Of a stretch of DNA of 37,558 nt, positions 1 through 9,274 are shown in pieces; the first letter of the stretch is position 1; the number at the start of each line of letters is the position of its first letter. Under the pieces are notes generated by a model. The model saw only the letters and a list, made by a program, of their open reading frames with translations. It made no database searches and was not told the DNA's origin. The DNA lies in contig WTKE01000113.1 in NCBI GenBank assembly GCA_011524525.1, positions 1 through 37,558 on the forward strand, written 5' to 3'. The position numbers were made by a program, and so were the translations under genes. This stretch comes from Bacillus sp. (in: firmicutes). Lineage in GTDB: Bacteria > Bacillota > Bacilli > Bacillales > Cytobacillaceae.

Positions 1-52
1 GAGCAAAGGACTGAAAATCCTTGTGTCGGCGGTTCGATTCCGTCCTGAGCCA
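1..52 (+). tRNA. tRNA-Phe (GAA), 3' part only
   Basis: The window opens inside a tRNA. The anticodon stem AAGGA/TCCTT closes a loop CTGAAAA, giving anticodon GAA (Phe). The T arm GGCGG-TTCGATT-CCGTC follows, then the 3' acceptor strand CTGAGCC and discriminator A at 52. The next bases are TCT, so CCA is not encoded. The 5' half lies outside the window. Confidence 0.9.
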
Positions 53-58
53 TCTATG

Positions 59-96
59 AAAGAGGAGTTTGTCCTATGACAAATTCCTCTTTTTTG
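59..96 (+). terminator. Rho-independent terminator after the tRNA
   Basis: A 14-bp stem (arms starting AAGAGGAGTTTGTC and GACAAATTCCTCTT, one G-T wobble) with a CTAT loop is followed by a run of T. It ends the tRNA transcript. Confidence 0.9.
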
Positions 97-111
97 TTAC
101 AGAGATGTAAT
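95..111 (+). promoter_or_regulatory. Candidate WalR (YycF) binding site
   Basis: TGTTAC-AGAGA-TGTAAT matches the published WalR direct-repeat consensus TGTWAH-N5-TGTWAH at every defined position. It lies 27 bp upstream of a possible sigma-A promoter at 138-166 and about 320 bp before the M23 endopeptidase gene, which is the kind of target WalR controls. The walR gene itself follows that gene. Confidence 0.5.
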
Positions 112-137
112 ATTCAAGTAAAATTCTTCCAAGAATT

Positions 138-166
138 TTGTCGAAAATAGTCTTAGATATTTTTAT
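138..166 (+). promoter_or_regulatory. Possible sigma-A promoter for the M23 peptidase
   Basis: TTGTCG, a 17-base spacer and TTTTAT (4/6 in each hexamer) would give a leader of about 260 nt. An alternative is a perfect TATAAT at 267-272 with a poor -35. The rest of the 100-432 gap shows no other feature I can support. Confidence 0.25.
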
Positions 167-432
167 GAAAAATGAAAGCGTTTCTATTAGGAAAGGCTGT
201 TATATCAATGTTTTGGTAGGAAACCTACGTAAGATGTCATTCTATTCATTCAAATACTTTTTGTAATATAATGTCATTAATTATACATTTGTGTTACATA
301 TCAGGAGCTAGTAAACTCTTAATAGCTTATTTATGGTAAAGTAAAGAAGTCTTATTATGCAATTATGTAAAAATAAAAAGAGTTAAAAGCACTAAAAGTG
401 TTTTGTTGCGCTAGTCTAGGAGGATTAGAGAA

Positions 433-1908
433 ATGGGTTTTTTCAATAAGAGACTTTCCGAACTAACGATCAACGCATCTAATAGTCTAAAACCAACAAT
501 AAAAATGGCAGCTATTTCAGCAATGGCAATAGGAGCACTTACATTTGGTGTAAGTACTGCATCTGCTAGTGGCTCTAAATTAAGCACGGTATACTATGTA
601 TATATGAATAAAGAATATGTTGGTACTGTTTCTGACAAAGAAGTGGTTCAAGATATTATAGATGAAAAAGTAGAAGAGTTTAAGCAAACATATACAAATT
701 TAGATTTAGCAGCTGATTCACAACTTACATATGTTTCAGAGCAAGTGTTTAGTTCTAGTGCTAAAACAAATGATGAAGAAGTTGTAGAAATCATCCAAAG
801 TAAACTGGCCGTTCAAGCAAATGCTTCCGCTTTAGTGATTGATGGAAAAGCTGTAGCTTACTTAAAAAGTGAAGACGAGGCAGACCAGGTGTTAAATGCT
901 TTGAAGCTAAAGTATGTTACACAGGAGCAACTAACAGAGTTGGAAACTCGTAAGGCAACTCCAGAAGTGGTTTTACCTACGCTAAAGGAAAATGAAGTTC
1001 GTCTATTAGACGTATCATTCACAAAAGAAGTTTCACAAAATGTAGAAAAAGTGACTCCAGATAAAATACTAACGGTTGAGGAAGCAGTTAACTTTTTAAC
1101 TAAGGGTACATTAGAAGAAAAGAAATACTCTGTAAAAGAGGGAGATGTGTTAGGTGGAATTGCCTCAGCACATGGAATGGAAATTGCACAATTATTATCC
1201 ATTAATCCTGGTATGACAGAAGATAGCGTGTTAAAGATTGGGCAAGAATTGAATGTAACCTTCCTCCAACCCCTTCTTCAAGTAGTAGTAGTGAAAGAAG
1301 AAGCAAAAAAGGAAACCATACCATTTGCTAATCAAGTAATAGAAGATGGAACGATGTATAAAGGTGATACAAAAGTAGAACAAGAGGGGAAAGAAGGGGC
1401 TCGCGAGGTAACATATAAAGTCTCCGAGCAAAATGGAATCCGTGTTGCTCAAGAGATGACGAGTGAAAAGATCCTTCAAGAACCTGTTAATTATATTGTT
1501 AGAAAAGGCACAAAAGTTGTACCATCTCGTGGTGATGGGTCCCTTGCATGGCCAGCAAATGGAGGTTATGTTTCCAGCCAAATGGGCTTTAGATGGGGCA
1601 AACAACATAAAGGTATTGATATTGCACGACCTAGCAGTGGAACCATTAAAGCTGCTGACAATGGTACAGTCGTATCTGCTGGGTATGATGGCGGGTATGG
1701 AAACAAGATTGTCATTGACCATAACAACGGAATGCGTACGGTTTATGCGCATTTAGCTTCAATCAGTGTAAGTGTTGGCCAAACAGTTGTTAAAGGGTCA
1801 GCTATTGGAGTGATGGGTTCAACTGGAGATTCAACAGGTGTCCATCTTCATTTTGAAGTTTATAAAAATGGTAGTTTAGTAAATCCACTGAATTATGTAA
1901 ATAGATAA
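433..1908 (+). CDS. LysM-G5-M23 murein endopeptidase, membrane-anchored or secreted
   Basis: Predicted cell-wall hydrolase that cuts peptide cross-links of peptidoglycan outside the membrane. The 491-aa protein has a signal or anchor segment at about 22-46 and a region of unknown fold to about 225. A LysM wall-binding repeat follows (about 235-278), then a G5-like domain (about 285-360). The C-terminal M23 (lysostaphin-type) domain shows its zinc ligands H392 and D396 (HKGID), H440 in YAHL, and the HLH motif at 471-473. The catalytic set is complete. The start is the ATG 9 nt after AGGAGG. A terminator follows directly, so it is transcribed alone. Its position just before walR is common in Bacillaceae, and the WalR box upstream suggests it belongs to the WalR regulon. 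Confidence 0.9.
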   Translation: MGFFNKRLSELTINASNSLKPTIKMAAISAMAIGALTFGVSTASASGSKLSTVYYVYMNKEYVGTVSDKEVVQDIIDEKVEEFKQTYTNLDLAADSQLTYVSEQVFSSSAKTNDEEVVEIIQSKLAVQANASALVIDGKAVAYLKSEDEADQVLNALKLKYVTQEQLTELETRKATPEVVLPTLKENEVRLLDVSFTKEVSQNVEKVTPDKILTVEEAVNFLTKGTLEEKKYSVKEGDVLGGIASAHGMEIAQLLSINPGMTEDSVLKIGQELNVTFLQPLLQVVVVKEEAKKETIPFANQVIEDGTMYKGDTKVEQEGKEGAREVTYKVSEQNGIRVAQEMTSEKILQEPVNYIVRKGTKVVPSRGDGSLAWPANGGYVSSQMGFRWGKQHKGIDIARPSSGTIKAADNGTVVSAGYDGGYGNKIVIDHNNGMRTVYAHLASISVSVGQTVVKGSAIGVMGSTGDSTGVHLHFEVYKNGSLVNPLNYVNR

Positions 1909-1917
1909 TATATTAAT

Positions 1918-1945
1918 ACCTCTAGTGAAAACTAGAGGTTTTCTA
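1918..1945 (+). terminator. Terminator after the M23 peptidase
   Basis: Nine-bp stem ACCTCTAGT/ACTAGAGGT with a GAAA loop and a T-rich tail. Confidence 0.85.
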
Positions 1946-2073
1946 TTTCTTAATAAAGGGTGTTGTCTTTTAAAAACGTGAATTCATAGGCATATCATGA
2001 TAAAGTAAGGATTATGAACAGTAAAAATAGCGGAAGATAATATAAATAGACAGTCAACTAAAGGAGTTATGAA

Positions 2074-2781
2074 ATGGAAAAACGTATACTTGTTGTCGAC
2101 GATGAAAAACCGATTGCAGATATCCTTCAGTTTAACCTTAAGAAGGAAGGGTACGACGTATATTGTGCCTATGATGGGAACGAAGCATTAAAGATGGTAG
2201 AAGAAATTATGCCAGACTTAATCTTATTAGATATTATGCTTCCTCAACGTGATGGAATGGAAGTATGCCGAGAAGTTCGTAAAAAATACGAAATGCCTAT
2301 TATCATGCTAACAGCAAAGGATTCTGAAATTGATAAAGTTCTTGGTCTTGAGCTTGGCGCAGATGACTATGTAACCAAACCATTTAGTACAAGAGAATTA
2401 ATTGCTCGTGTGAAAGCAAATTTAAGAAGACATCAAACCAATTTAAGTCAACAGGAAGAAGATGAGACCAATGAGATTGAACTAGGCTCATTGACGATTC
2501 ATCCAGATGCTTATATTGTTTCAAAGCGAGGGGAGATGATCGAGCTTACTCACAGAGAGTTCGAACTGCTTCACTACTTAGCCCAGCATATCGGACAAGT
2601 GATGACGAGAGAACATCTATTACAAACCGTTTGGGGCTACGATTATTTTGGAGATGTTCGTACAGTCGATGTGACCGTTAGAAGGCTTCGCGAGAAAATC
2701 GAAGATAACCCAAGTCACCCAACATGGATTGTGACAAGAAGAGGGGTTGGATACTATTTACGAAATCCTGAACAGGAGTAA
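2074..2781 (+). CDS. walR: Response regulator WalR (YycF)
   Basis: OmpR-family response regulator of the essential WalRK system that matches autolysin activity to wall growth. The 235-aa protein has a receiver domain (1-120) with acidic pocket D9/D10, phospho-acceptor D53 and K102. T101, the residue phosphorylated by PrkC in B. subtilis, is conserved. A winged-helix DNA-binding domain follows (about 130-232). The start ATG follows AAAGGAG. It is the first gene of the wal operon; walK starts 7 nt after its stop. Confidence 0.97.
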   Translation: MEKRILVVDDEKPIADILQFNLKKEGYDVYCAYDGNEALKMVEEIMPDLILLDIMLPQRDGMEVCREVRKKYEMPIIMLTAKDSEIDKVLGLELGADDYVTKPFSTRELIARVKANLRRHQTNLSQQEEDETNEIELGSLTIHPDAYIVSKRGEMIELTHREFELLHYLAQHIGQVMTREHLLQTVWGYDYFGDVRTVDVTVRRLREKIEDNPSHPTWIVTRRGVGYYLRNPEQE

Positions 2782-2788
2782 TCAGTAA

Positions 2789-4624
2789 ATGAAAAAGGTT
2801 GGTTTCTTTCGATCTATTCATCTTAAATTTGTAATGATTTACGTATTGTTAATATTAATTGCGATGCAAATCATCGGTGTTTATTTTGTTAGGCAGCTTG
2901 AAAACACATTGTTAAGAAATTTTGAAACCTCTATTGAAGAGAGAGTGAATCTTCTAGCCTATTACTTAGGAGAAGAGCTAGACAAGGAACGTAACCCAGA
3001 TGATGAAGGACCAACTCTCGAAGAGGCTGTTAAGAAGATACTATCTGATTTGAATACGGCAGATATTTCAGAGGTCCGTTTAATAGAGGCAAGTACACAG
3101 AAGATAATTGGCACCTCAGATCAATATAATCAAGGAATTGTAGGTCAAAGATCTACCGATACATTAATTAGGCGAGTTATTGCTACATCTTCTAATGAAG
3201 GTGAGAATGTCACTCAAATAGATCGACAGAAAGGACGGATTTGGATTTTAGTAAAACCGGTTCGTTCCGATGATGATCTTACCGGAGTGATTTACTTGGT
3301 AGCAAAAAAAGAAAATGTGTATTCACAAATGAAAACCATTAATAATATTCTTGCGACAGGGACTGGTATTGCCCTATTGATTACAGCAGTACTTGGAATT
3401 CTATTAGCACAAACGATTACAAGGCCAATCTCTGATATGCGAAAGCAAGCACAAGCAATGGCTAAAGGAAACTTCTCTCGAAAGGTAAAAGTTTTCGGAT
3501 ATGATGAGATTGGACAGCTGGCGATTACTTTTAATAACCTCACAAAAAAGTTGCAAGAGGCGCAAGCAACAACCGAGGGTGAACGTCGAAAGTTGTCTTC
3601 TGTTCTTTCATACATGACCGATGGTGTGGTTGCTACCGATCGAAAAGGACGAGTGATCCTTATCAATGAACCTGCGGCAAAGCTCTTAAGTGTTTCACGT
3701 GAAACAATACTATCTAGCTCCATTGTGTCTCTATTAGGCTTAGAAGAAGAATATTCGTTTGAAGATTTACTTGTAGAAAAAGAGTCGCTTATATTAGACT
3801 ATAGCACTGCGACAAAACCTCTTATTCTTCGAGCGAATTTTTCAGTCATTCAAAAGGAAACAGGTTTTGTAAATGGACTCATAACGGTTCTTCATGATAT
3901 TACGGAACAAGAGAAAATCGACTTAGAGAGACGAGAATTTGTTGCCAATGTGTCACACGAGTTACGGACACCTTTAACCACAATGAGAAGCTACTTAGAA
4001 GCATTATCGGATGGTGCCTGGAAGGACGAGGAAATTGCTCCAAACTTTTTAAGTGTGACACAAACAGAAACAGAGCGTATGATACGTCTAGTGAATGATT
4101 TGCTTCAGCTTTCTAAGATGGACAGCAAGGATTATCGACTTACAAAGGAATGGTTTAATTTCGTTGATTTCTTTAATAGAATTATTGATCGTTTTGAAAT
4201 TATTAAGGAAGAAAACACAGCCTTTGAACGAAAACTATTAAACCATACTGCCTTTGTTGAGGGAGATGAGGACAAGCTTACACAAGTTCTTGATAATATC
4301 ATTTCCAATGCTATGAAGTATTCCCCACAAGGTGGAAAAATCACTTTTAAAATGGAAGAAAAGGAAGATCATATTGTAGTTAGTGTCAGTGATCAGGGAA
4401 TGGGCATTCCAAAAGGAAATCTTCAGCAGATTTTTGAACGATTTTATCGTGTGGATAAAGCAAGAACAAGAAAGCTTGGTGGAACCGGTTTAGGACTAGC
4501 CATCGCAAAAGAAATGGTAGAAGCCCATGGAGGAAAGATATGGGCGGAAAGCGTGGAAGGGAAAGGGACAACAGTCTCATTCACCCTCCCTTATGATCGA
4601 AATGAGGAGGATGATTGGACATGA
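2789..4624 (+). CDS. walK: Sensor histidine kinase WalK (YycG)
   Basis: Membrane kinase partner of WalR that phosphorylates D53. The 611-aa order is standard: TM1 (about 13-33), an extracytoplasmic domain (about 35-183), TM2 (about 184-208), HAMP (about 209-261), PAS (about 265-372), HisKA with phospho-acceptor H390 (VSHELRTP), and a HATPase domain with N box (DNIISNAMKYS), G1 (DQGMGIP) and G2 (GGTGLGLA). The stop overlaps the walH start by ATGA. WalH and WalI modulate it in the membrane in B. subtilis. Confidence 0.97.
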   Translation: MKKVGFFRSIHLKFVMIYVLLILIAMQIIGVYFVRQLENTLLRNFETSIEERVNLLAYYLGEELDKERNPDDEGPTLEEAVKKILSDLNTADISEVRLIEASTQKIIGTSDQYNQGIVGQRSTDTLIRRVIATSSNEGENVTQIDRQKGRIWILVKPVRSDDDLTGVIYLVAKKENVYSQMKTINNILATGTGIALLITAVLGILLAQTITRPISDMRKQAQAMAKGNFSRKVKVFGYDEIGQLAITFNNLTKKLQEAQATTEGERRKLSSVLSYMTDGVVATDRKGRVILINEPAAKLLSVSRETILSSSIVSLLGLEEEYSFEDLLVEKESLILDYSTATKPLILRANFSVIQKETGFVNGLITVLHDITEQEKIDLERREFVANVSHELRTPLTTMRSYLEALSDGAWKDEEIAPNFLSVTQTETERMIRLVNDLLQLSKMDSKDYRLTKEWFNFVDFFNRIIDRFEIIKEENTAFERKLLNHTAFVEGDEDKLTQVLDNIISNAMKYSPQGGKITFKMEEKEDHIVVSVSDQGMGIPKGNLQQIFERFYRVDKARTRKLGGTGLGLAIAKEMVEAHGGKIWAESVEGKGTTVSFTLPYDRNEEDDWT

Positions 4625-5940
4625 AATATGAAACGATAAAGTCTATCGTCCTATTAATTCTTGTTGTTTTTAGCATTCTTCTTACGTGGATGTTGTGGAC
4701 ATATCAGCCCAATTATGACATTTTGAAGGAAAGTGGAAATACCGTTGAAGATGTATCGCTTGGTGAAACGAAGGAATTGAGCAAAATTGTTCGTCCTGAA
4801 CGATTGTTTCTACATCAAGGCGAGAAACATTATGGTACCTTTGATTCTTTTGAAATTGACCAAACCATGAAAGAATTAAGCTTATGGGGATTTAGTGAGT
4901 TTGAAGATATATCAGAACTCGTAAAAAACATCCCATCCTTTATTTTTGATAAAAATGCTTTAGAACTTATTTTTCCTGATATTGTTCCTTTAAAGGAATA
5001 TCGGAGCGCGTTACAATTACCTAGTAATGATATTCCTAAAAGTAACTTTGACCGAATTGTCATTGATTTAGAGCCGGAAACAAGAGAGGGAGGAGTCGTT
5101 TATTTTATTTCCTCCAAAGAACATGAAGTGCTTCGTGCATATGTTTCAGCCTCTTATATAAATGACTTTAAAGAACGTTATTTAGTCAACATAAGTGCTA
5201 ATGAAAAGTTTGCTCTCTATGAACCGATTAATCGGGAAAGTTTTCCGATGCTTAGAAAAGAGTCAGTAAAAGTTGCCTCATATAATTATCTACCTGTAAG
5301 ATTGTCAACAGAAAAACTCCGTGACGCCTTATTTAGCGATCCTAATGTAGTGTCAAAGAATTATAGCTCTTTCGGTGAAGAGTACACAGATACTACTACT
5401 TTGATGAGCGTTAATAATGAAACATATACCGTTTCCTATGTGAAAACAGAAGATGTTGAAAGTGGGACAACAGCGAAATCGGATCATCTTTTAGAGAAAA
5501 GTATTGGTTTTATTAATAGTCATGGAGGTTGGACGGATAATTATCGCTACGTAGGAATGGATGAGTCTGAACAGGTCATTTTATTTCGATTATACGATTT
5601 AAGTGGTTATCCCATCTTTGGCGATAATGGAGTATCGGAAATCTTACAAATCTGGAATGCTAGTGGAATAAATAAGTATTATCGAAGTAATTTCATGTTA
5701 GGAAGTAGAGTGGATGCCACTGAAATTACTCTTCCCTCAGGTGTTAATGTGCTAGAGGAGTTGAAAAAAGTAGAGGATTTTGACCTTGATTTTCTCCAGG
5801 ATCTTTCAATTGGCTATCATATGTCCAGGGATACACAGAATGTGATTTTCTTAGAGCCTGCTTGGTATTACAAGTATAATGATGAGTGGAAAATGGTGCC
5901 TAGCAGTGAGAATGGAGGGATAAAGCATGGATTGGAGTAG
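4621..5940 (+). CDS. walH: WalK regulatory protein WalH (YycH)
   Basis: YycH-family membrane-anchored protein that, with WalI, controls WalK activity. The 439-aa protein has one N-terminal transmembrane helix (about 6-26 of MKYETIKSIV...) and an extracytoplasmic mixed alpha/beta region. The ATG at 4621 was chosen because it overlaps the walK stop (ATGA) and sits 10 nt after GAGGAGG. An in-frame TTG at 4615 would add two residues. The next gene overlaps its end by 14 nt, so expression is coupled. Confidence 0.93.
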   Translation: MKYETIKSIVLLILVVFSILLTWMLWTYQPNYDILKESGNTVEDVSLGETKELSKIVRPERLFLHQGEKHYGTFDSFEIDQTMKELSLWGFSEFEDISELVKNIPSFIFDKNALELIFPDIVPLKEYRSALQLPSNDIPKSNFDRIVIDLEPETREGGVVYFISSKEHEVLRAYVSASYINDFKERYLVNISANEKFALYEPINRESFPMLRKESVKVASYNYLPVRLSTEKLRDALFSDPNVVSKNYSSFGEEYTDTTTLMSVNNETYTVSYVKTEDVESGTTAKSDHLLEKSIGFINSHGGWTDNYRYVGMDESEQVILFRLYDLSGYPIFGDNGVSEILQIWNASGINKYYRSNFMLGSRVDATEITLPSGVNVLEELKKVEDFDLDFLQDLSIGYHMSRDTQNVIFLEPAWYYKYNDEWKMVPSSENGGIKHGLE

Positions 5941-6736
5941 AATTAAAACCATCTTTATCCTTTCTTTTTTCGTTTTAAATATATACCTCATGAATGAGTT
6001 CTTAAAGATTCGTACCGCAACTAAATATGAATATGCGACGAATCCTTCTCTAGAAAACCGATTAAAGGCGGATGAAATCACATACAATGATCTTCCAAAA
6101 AACTTTGAAAAGGACAAGTACTTAAGTACGGTACCGAAAGAGTTTACAGAGGAAGAGGTTGAAATGCTTATAGATACAACGCTAAGTGGTCAAACCATTA
6201 CGATAAGAAACAATCAGTCCATTGAATCCGAATTGGACACACCGCTAAAAGTGAGCAGTAAGGGCCAACCACCTGAATTAGATGCATTTTTAAAAGGATC
6301 AGTCATGAATGGTGACCAGTATCGATACTGGGGCAGAGATGATACCGAAAATAGTATTACTTATTATCAGCAGTACCAAGAAAAGCTATTTTATAAAAAT
6401 CCAAGTGGCCAAATTACATTCAAATTAAATAGCGATAATGAAGTGGTTTCCTACAAACAAACATTACTCGGTAAAATCGAGGAGCTGTCGGAAGACGAAA
6501 GAATTATTCAGCCCATCAAGGCGATCGAAACACTTTATGAAAATGGCTATTTACCTTTTGGAACAAAGATAGAGAGAGTCGAGTTTGGCTATTACACACT
6601 TGTTCGTTTAACTTCATCACAGGTATTAACACCTGCGTGGCGCTTTGTGTTAAACGGAGGGGAGAACTTATTCGTGAATGCCTTTGAAGGACAAGTCATT
6701 CAACTAAAGGACGAAGAAAATAATTGGAGTGAATAG
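5927..6736 (+). CDS. walI: WalK regulatory protein WalI (YycI)
   Basis: YycI-family protein with a single N-terminal transmembrane helix (about 5-23) and an extracytoplasmic domain structurally related to YycH. It forms the WalH-WalI-WalK membrane complex in B. subtilis. The 269-aa length is typical. The start ATG lies inside the last codons of walH behind GGAGGGAT. The gene ends 1 nt before walJ. Confidence 0.93.
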   Translation: MDWSRIKTIFILSFFVLNIYLMNEFLKIRTATKYEYATNPSLENRLKADEITYNDLPKNFEKDKYLSTVPKEFTEEEVEMLIDTTLSGQTITIRNNQSIESELDTPLKVSSKGQPPELDAFLKGSVMNGDQYRYWGRDDTENSITYYQQYQEKLFYKNPSGQITFKLNSDNEVVSYKQTLLGKIEELSEDERIIQPIKAIETLYENGYLPFGTKIERVEFGYYTLVRLTSSQVLTPAWRFVLNGGENLFVNAFEGQVIQLKDEENNWSE

Positions 6737-6737
6737 T

Positions 6738-7532
6738 ATGTCATTGCATTTTAGTATCCTAGCGAGTGGGAGTACAGGGAATGCGATTTATGTAGAATCG
6801 GAAGGTCAGTCGTTTCTAGTAGATGCAGGACTAAGTGGGAAGCAAATGGAGGGTCTTTTTCAAAAAATTGATCGGGACATTAGTAAACTGTCTGGACTTT
6901 TTGTAACCCATGAGCATAGTGACCATATCAAAGGAGTCGGAATATTAGCGAGAAAGTACAAGCTTCCTGTTTATGCTAACGCCAAAACATGGGCGGCTAT
7001 GAATCATTTAGTTGGGGAAATTCCTGTCGAGCAGAAATTTACGTTTGATATGGAAACTGTAAAAAGCTTTGGTGGGATAGATATTGAATCATTTGGCGTT
7101 TCTCATGATGCGGCAGAGCCCATGTTTTATGTGTTTCACCATAATGGAAAGAAGCTCGTTCTAATTACAGATACAGGATATGTTAGTGATCGTATGAAGG
7201 GAATCATACAGAACGCAGATGTGTTTGTTTTTGAGAGCAACCATGACGTTCAAATGCTTCGTATGGGGAAGTATCCATGGAGCATTAAGCGCCGAATTTT
7301 AAGTGACGTTGGCCATGTATCGAATGAAGATGCAGCCATTGCGATGAGTGAAGTAGCTGGTGATAATACAAAACGTATTTACTTAGCTCATTTAAGTCAA
7401 GACAATAATATGAAAGATTTAGCTAAAATGGCTGTTGAGCAAACACTTCAAAGTAAGGGTATCATCATTGGAGAGCAATTTGATTTATACGATACCGATC
7501 CTAAAGTTCCAACGGTGTTAACTGCGGTATAA
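6738..7532 (+). CDS. walJ: Metallo-beta-lactamase-fold hydrolase WalJ (YycJ)
   Basis: MBL-fold protein, last gene of the wal operon. YycJ homologues are thought to act as nucleases linked to DNA repair or the coordination of division and replication. The 264-aa protein carries the metal signature THEHSDH with H58, H60, D62 and H63 and a later DTGYVSD segment supplying another ligand. The ATG at 6738 was chosen: GGAG lies 8 nt upstream and the family starts MSLHFS. An in-frame GTG at 6729 overlaps that ribosome site. Confidence 0.93.
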   Translation: MSLHFSILASGSTGNAIYVESEGQSFLVDAGLSGKQMEGLFQKIDRDISKLSGLFVTHEHSDHIKGVGILARKYKLPVYANAKTWAAMNHLVGEIPVEQKFTFDMETVKSFGGIDIESFGVSHDAAEPMFYVFHHNGKKLVLITDTGYVSDRMKGIIQNADVFVFESNHDVQMLRMGKYPWSIKRRILSDVGHVSNEDAAIAMSEVAGDNTKRIYLAHLSQDNNMKDLAKMAVEQTLQSKGIIIGEQFDLYDTDPKVPTVLTAV

Positions 7533-7567
7533 AAAGGTGATTCCGACTTTTCGGGTCACCTTTTTGG
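7531..7567 (+). terminator. Terminator of the wal operon
   Basis: AAAAAGGTGA and TCACCTTTTT arms enclose an inner CCGA/TCGG pairing, followed by T residues. The stem begins at the walJ stop codon. Confidence 0.85.
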
Positions 7568-7650
7568 TTTATTCTCTGGCAAGAAGGGATTATATTATAT
7601 ATAGGGAAAAAACTACATAGATAATGATTGTTTGAAAGGATTGGTGAATC

Positions 7651-8865
7651 GTGGGTTATTATGATCAAGACTACGAAACACGGTACAGAAAACAAAAGGG
7701 AAATCGAGGAGGATATTTTTTAGCAAGCTTAGTGGGAGCCATTTTAGGTGTTTTTCTAATTGTGGTTGCCTTGCCTCGAATTGGCTTTGATGTTCTTCCA
7801 TATTCAACAGAAACAGATTCCGATGTAGAAGACGGTACGACAAACAACGACGCTGTTAGAACAGAAAATGTTAGCTTAAACGTAGTCACAGATATAACAA
7901 AGGCAGTAGAAAAAGCTGGAGATGCGGTAGTTGGAATTACGAATCTTCAAACGACCAGTTTTTGGTCCGAAACAAGTAGTCAGGAAGCAGGGTCAGGATC
8001 AGGTGTTATTTATAAAAAAGTGGATGGAAAAGCATTTGTTGTAACAAACCATCACGTAATCGAAGGAGCAAACTCACTTGAGGTTACATTGTCAGATGGA
8101 ACAAAGCTTGAAGCTAAGCTAAGAGGCAGTGATGTTTGGACTGATTTGGCTGTTCTTGAGGTGGATGGAAGCAAAATAGAAACGGTTGCTGAGTTTGGTG
8201 ATTCGGATGCCTTAAAAATTGGTGAGCCAGTTATCGCAATCGGAAACCCTCTTGGGGCAACATTTTCTGGTTCTGTTACACAAGGGATTGTATCAGGTTT
8301 AGAACGTGCCATTCCTGTTGATATTAACCAAGATGGTGCGATAGATTGGCAGGCTGAAGTTCTCCAAACGGATGCTGCGATTAACCCGGGGAATAGTGGT
8401 GGAGCATTAATTAACATCAGTGGGCAAGTGATTGGCATTAACTCTATGAAGATTGCCCAGAGCTCTGTAGAGGGTATAGGCCTCTCCATTCCAATAAAGT
8501 CCGCCGAGCCAATTATTAGTGACCTAGAAGAGTTTGGTGAGGTAAAACGACCATATATGGGAATCCAACTTCAATCAGTAAATGAAGTATCAGCCTATCA
8601 TCAGAAAGAAACATTGAAACTTCCGGAAGATGTAACATCTGGAGTGGTAATTATGACAGTAGATCCAAATTCACCTGCAGAACAAGCGGGGTTAGAAGAT
8701 TTGGATGTAATTGTTGAAATGGACGGTGACCCAATTAAGGATGTTATTGATTTAAGAAAGCACTTATATAATAAAAAGAAAGTCGGCGATCAGCTGAAAA
8801 TTAAATTCTACCGTGCCGGAGAGCTTCAAGAAACAACGATGAAGCTAGGTGGAAATACACTTTAG
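7651..8865 (+). CDS. HtrA-type membrane serine protease (HtrC/YycK-like)
   Basis: Envelope quality-control protease of the DegP/HtrA family, in the position of htrC next to the wal operon. The 404-aa protein has a short cytoplasmic N-terminus, one TM helix (about 23-42), a trypsin-like domain and a single C-terminal PDZ domain (about 300-395). The catalytic triad is intact: H135 (TNHHV), D165 (TDLAV) and S249 (GNSGGA). The start is GTG, 10 nt after AAAGGA, matching the family N-terminus MGYYD. A terminator follows, so it is probably monocistronic. Confidence 0.93.
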   Translation: MGYYDQDYETRYRKQKGNRGGYFLASLVGAILGVFLIVVALPRIGFDVLPYSTETDSDVEDGTTNNDAVRTENVSLNVVTDITKAVEKAGDAVVGITNLQTTSFWSETSSQEAGSGSGVIYKKVDGKAFVVTNHHVIEGANSLEVTLSDGTKLEAKLRGSDVWTDLAVLEVDGSKIETVAEFGDSDALKIGEPVIAIGNPLGATFSGSVTQGIVSGLERAIPVDINQDGAIDWQAEVLQTDAAINPGNSGGALINISGQVIGINSMKIAQSSVEGIGLSIPIKSAEPIISDLEEFGEVKRPYMGIQLQSVNEVSAYHQKETLKLPEDVTSGVVIMTVDPNSPAEQAGLEDLDVIVEMDGDPIKDVIDLRKHLYNKKKVGDQLKIKFYRAGELQETTMKLGGNTL

Positions 8866-8872
8866 TATTAGG

Positions 8873-8906
8873 AGAAATGCAGGCGTAATGTCTGCATTTC
8901 TTTTTG
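8873..8906 (+). terminator. Terminator after the HtrA-like gene
   Basis: Ten-bp stem AGAAATGCAG/CTGCATTTCT followed by a T run. Confidence 0.85.
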
Positions 8907-9249
8907 TGGATAGAAATTTAGCGGTACTTTTGGTAGGATGGGAAAGGAATGTGGATAAGTTTTGGACAAACTATATATAAGATATCCACATAGGATTTTG
9001 TTGAAGTTTGGAGAATCTTGAAGGAGGGAAATAACATGATTTATTGCTGTGAGGAACACGTAGATCTTGCCATAGATACGGTCGTAGATGAGTTTGAGAC
9101 ATTTCCAACCTTATTAAAAGTAGAGGGAAATGAGTTATCAACAACCTGTGAATATTGTCGAAATGAAGCTATATATATGGTAGGGAACAAATGATCCTAT
9201 ACAATATGTGGATTAAAAATGTGGACATGTGGATAACTTCTGTGGATAT
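8905..9249. promoter_or_regulatory. DnaA-box cluster around the CxxH/CxxC gene, upstream of rlmH
   Basis: Two perfect DnaA boxes (TGTGGATAA, reverse of TTATCCACA) lie at 8950-8958 and 9228-9236. Single-mismatch boxes lie at 8905-8913, 8982-8990, 9135-9143, 9207-9215 and 9241-9249, and a two-mismatch box at 9220-9228. The last four are packed in 43 bp with starts spaced 13, 8 and 13 bp. From memory, B. subtilis has a DnaA-bound cluster upstream of yydA, which is rlmH, so the position appears conserved. Confidence 0.75.
9036..9194 (+). CDS. CxxH/CxxC micro-protein (YyzF/BA_5709-like)
   Basis: A 52-aa gene with a strong AAGGAGGG site 5 nt before ATG. The product begins MIYCCEEHVD and ends in NK. 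It shows the two motifs that name the family: CxxH (C5-E-E-H8) and CxxC (C38-E-Y-C41), probably a zinc site. Function is unknown. Its place between htrA and rlmH is the family's usual context. DnaA boxes lie on both sides of it and one weak box lies inside it. It is short enough to be missed by automatic length cut-offs. Confidence 0.88.
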   Translation: MIYCCEEHVDLAIDTVVDEFETFPTLLKVEGNELSTTCEYCRNEAIYMVGNK

Positions 9250-9274
9250 CTTGTTCGTAAAGTGAGGATGAAGT

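Noticed and set aside
173-186. cre-like TGAAAGCGTTTCTA upstream of the M23 gene
   Set aside because: Two of the defined consensus positions fail at the 3' side, and the site is far from the start codon.
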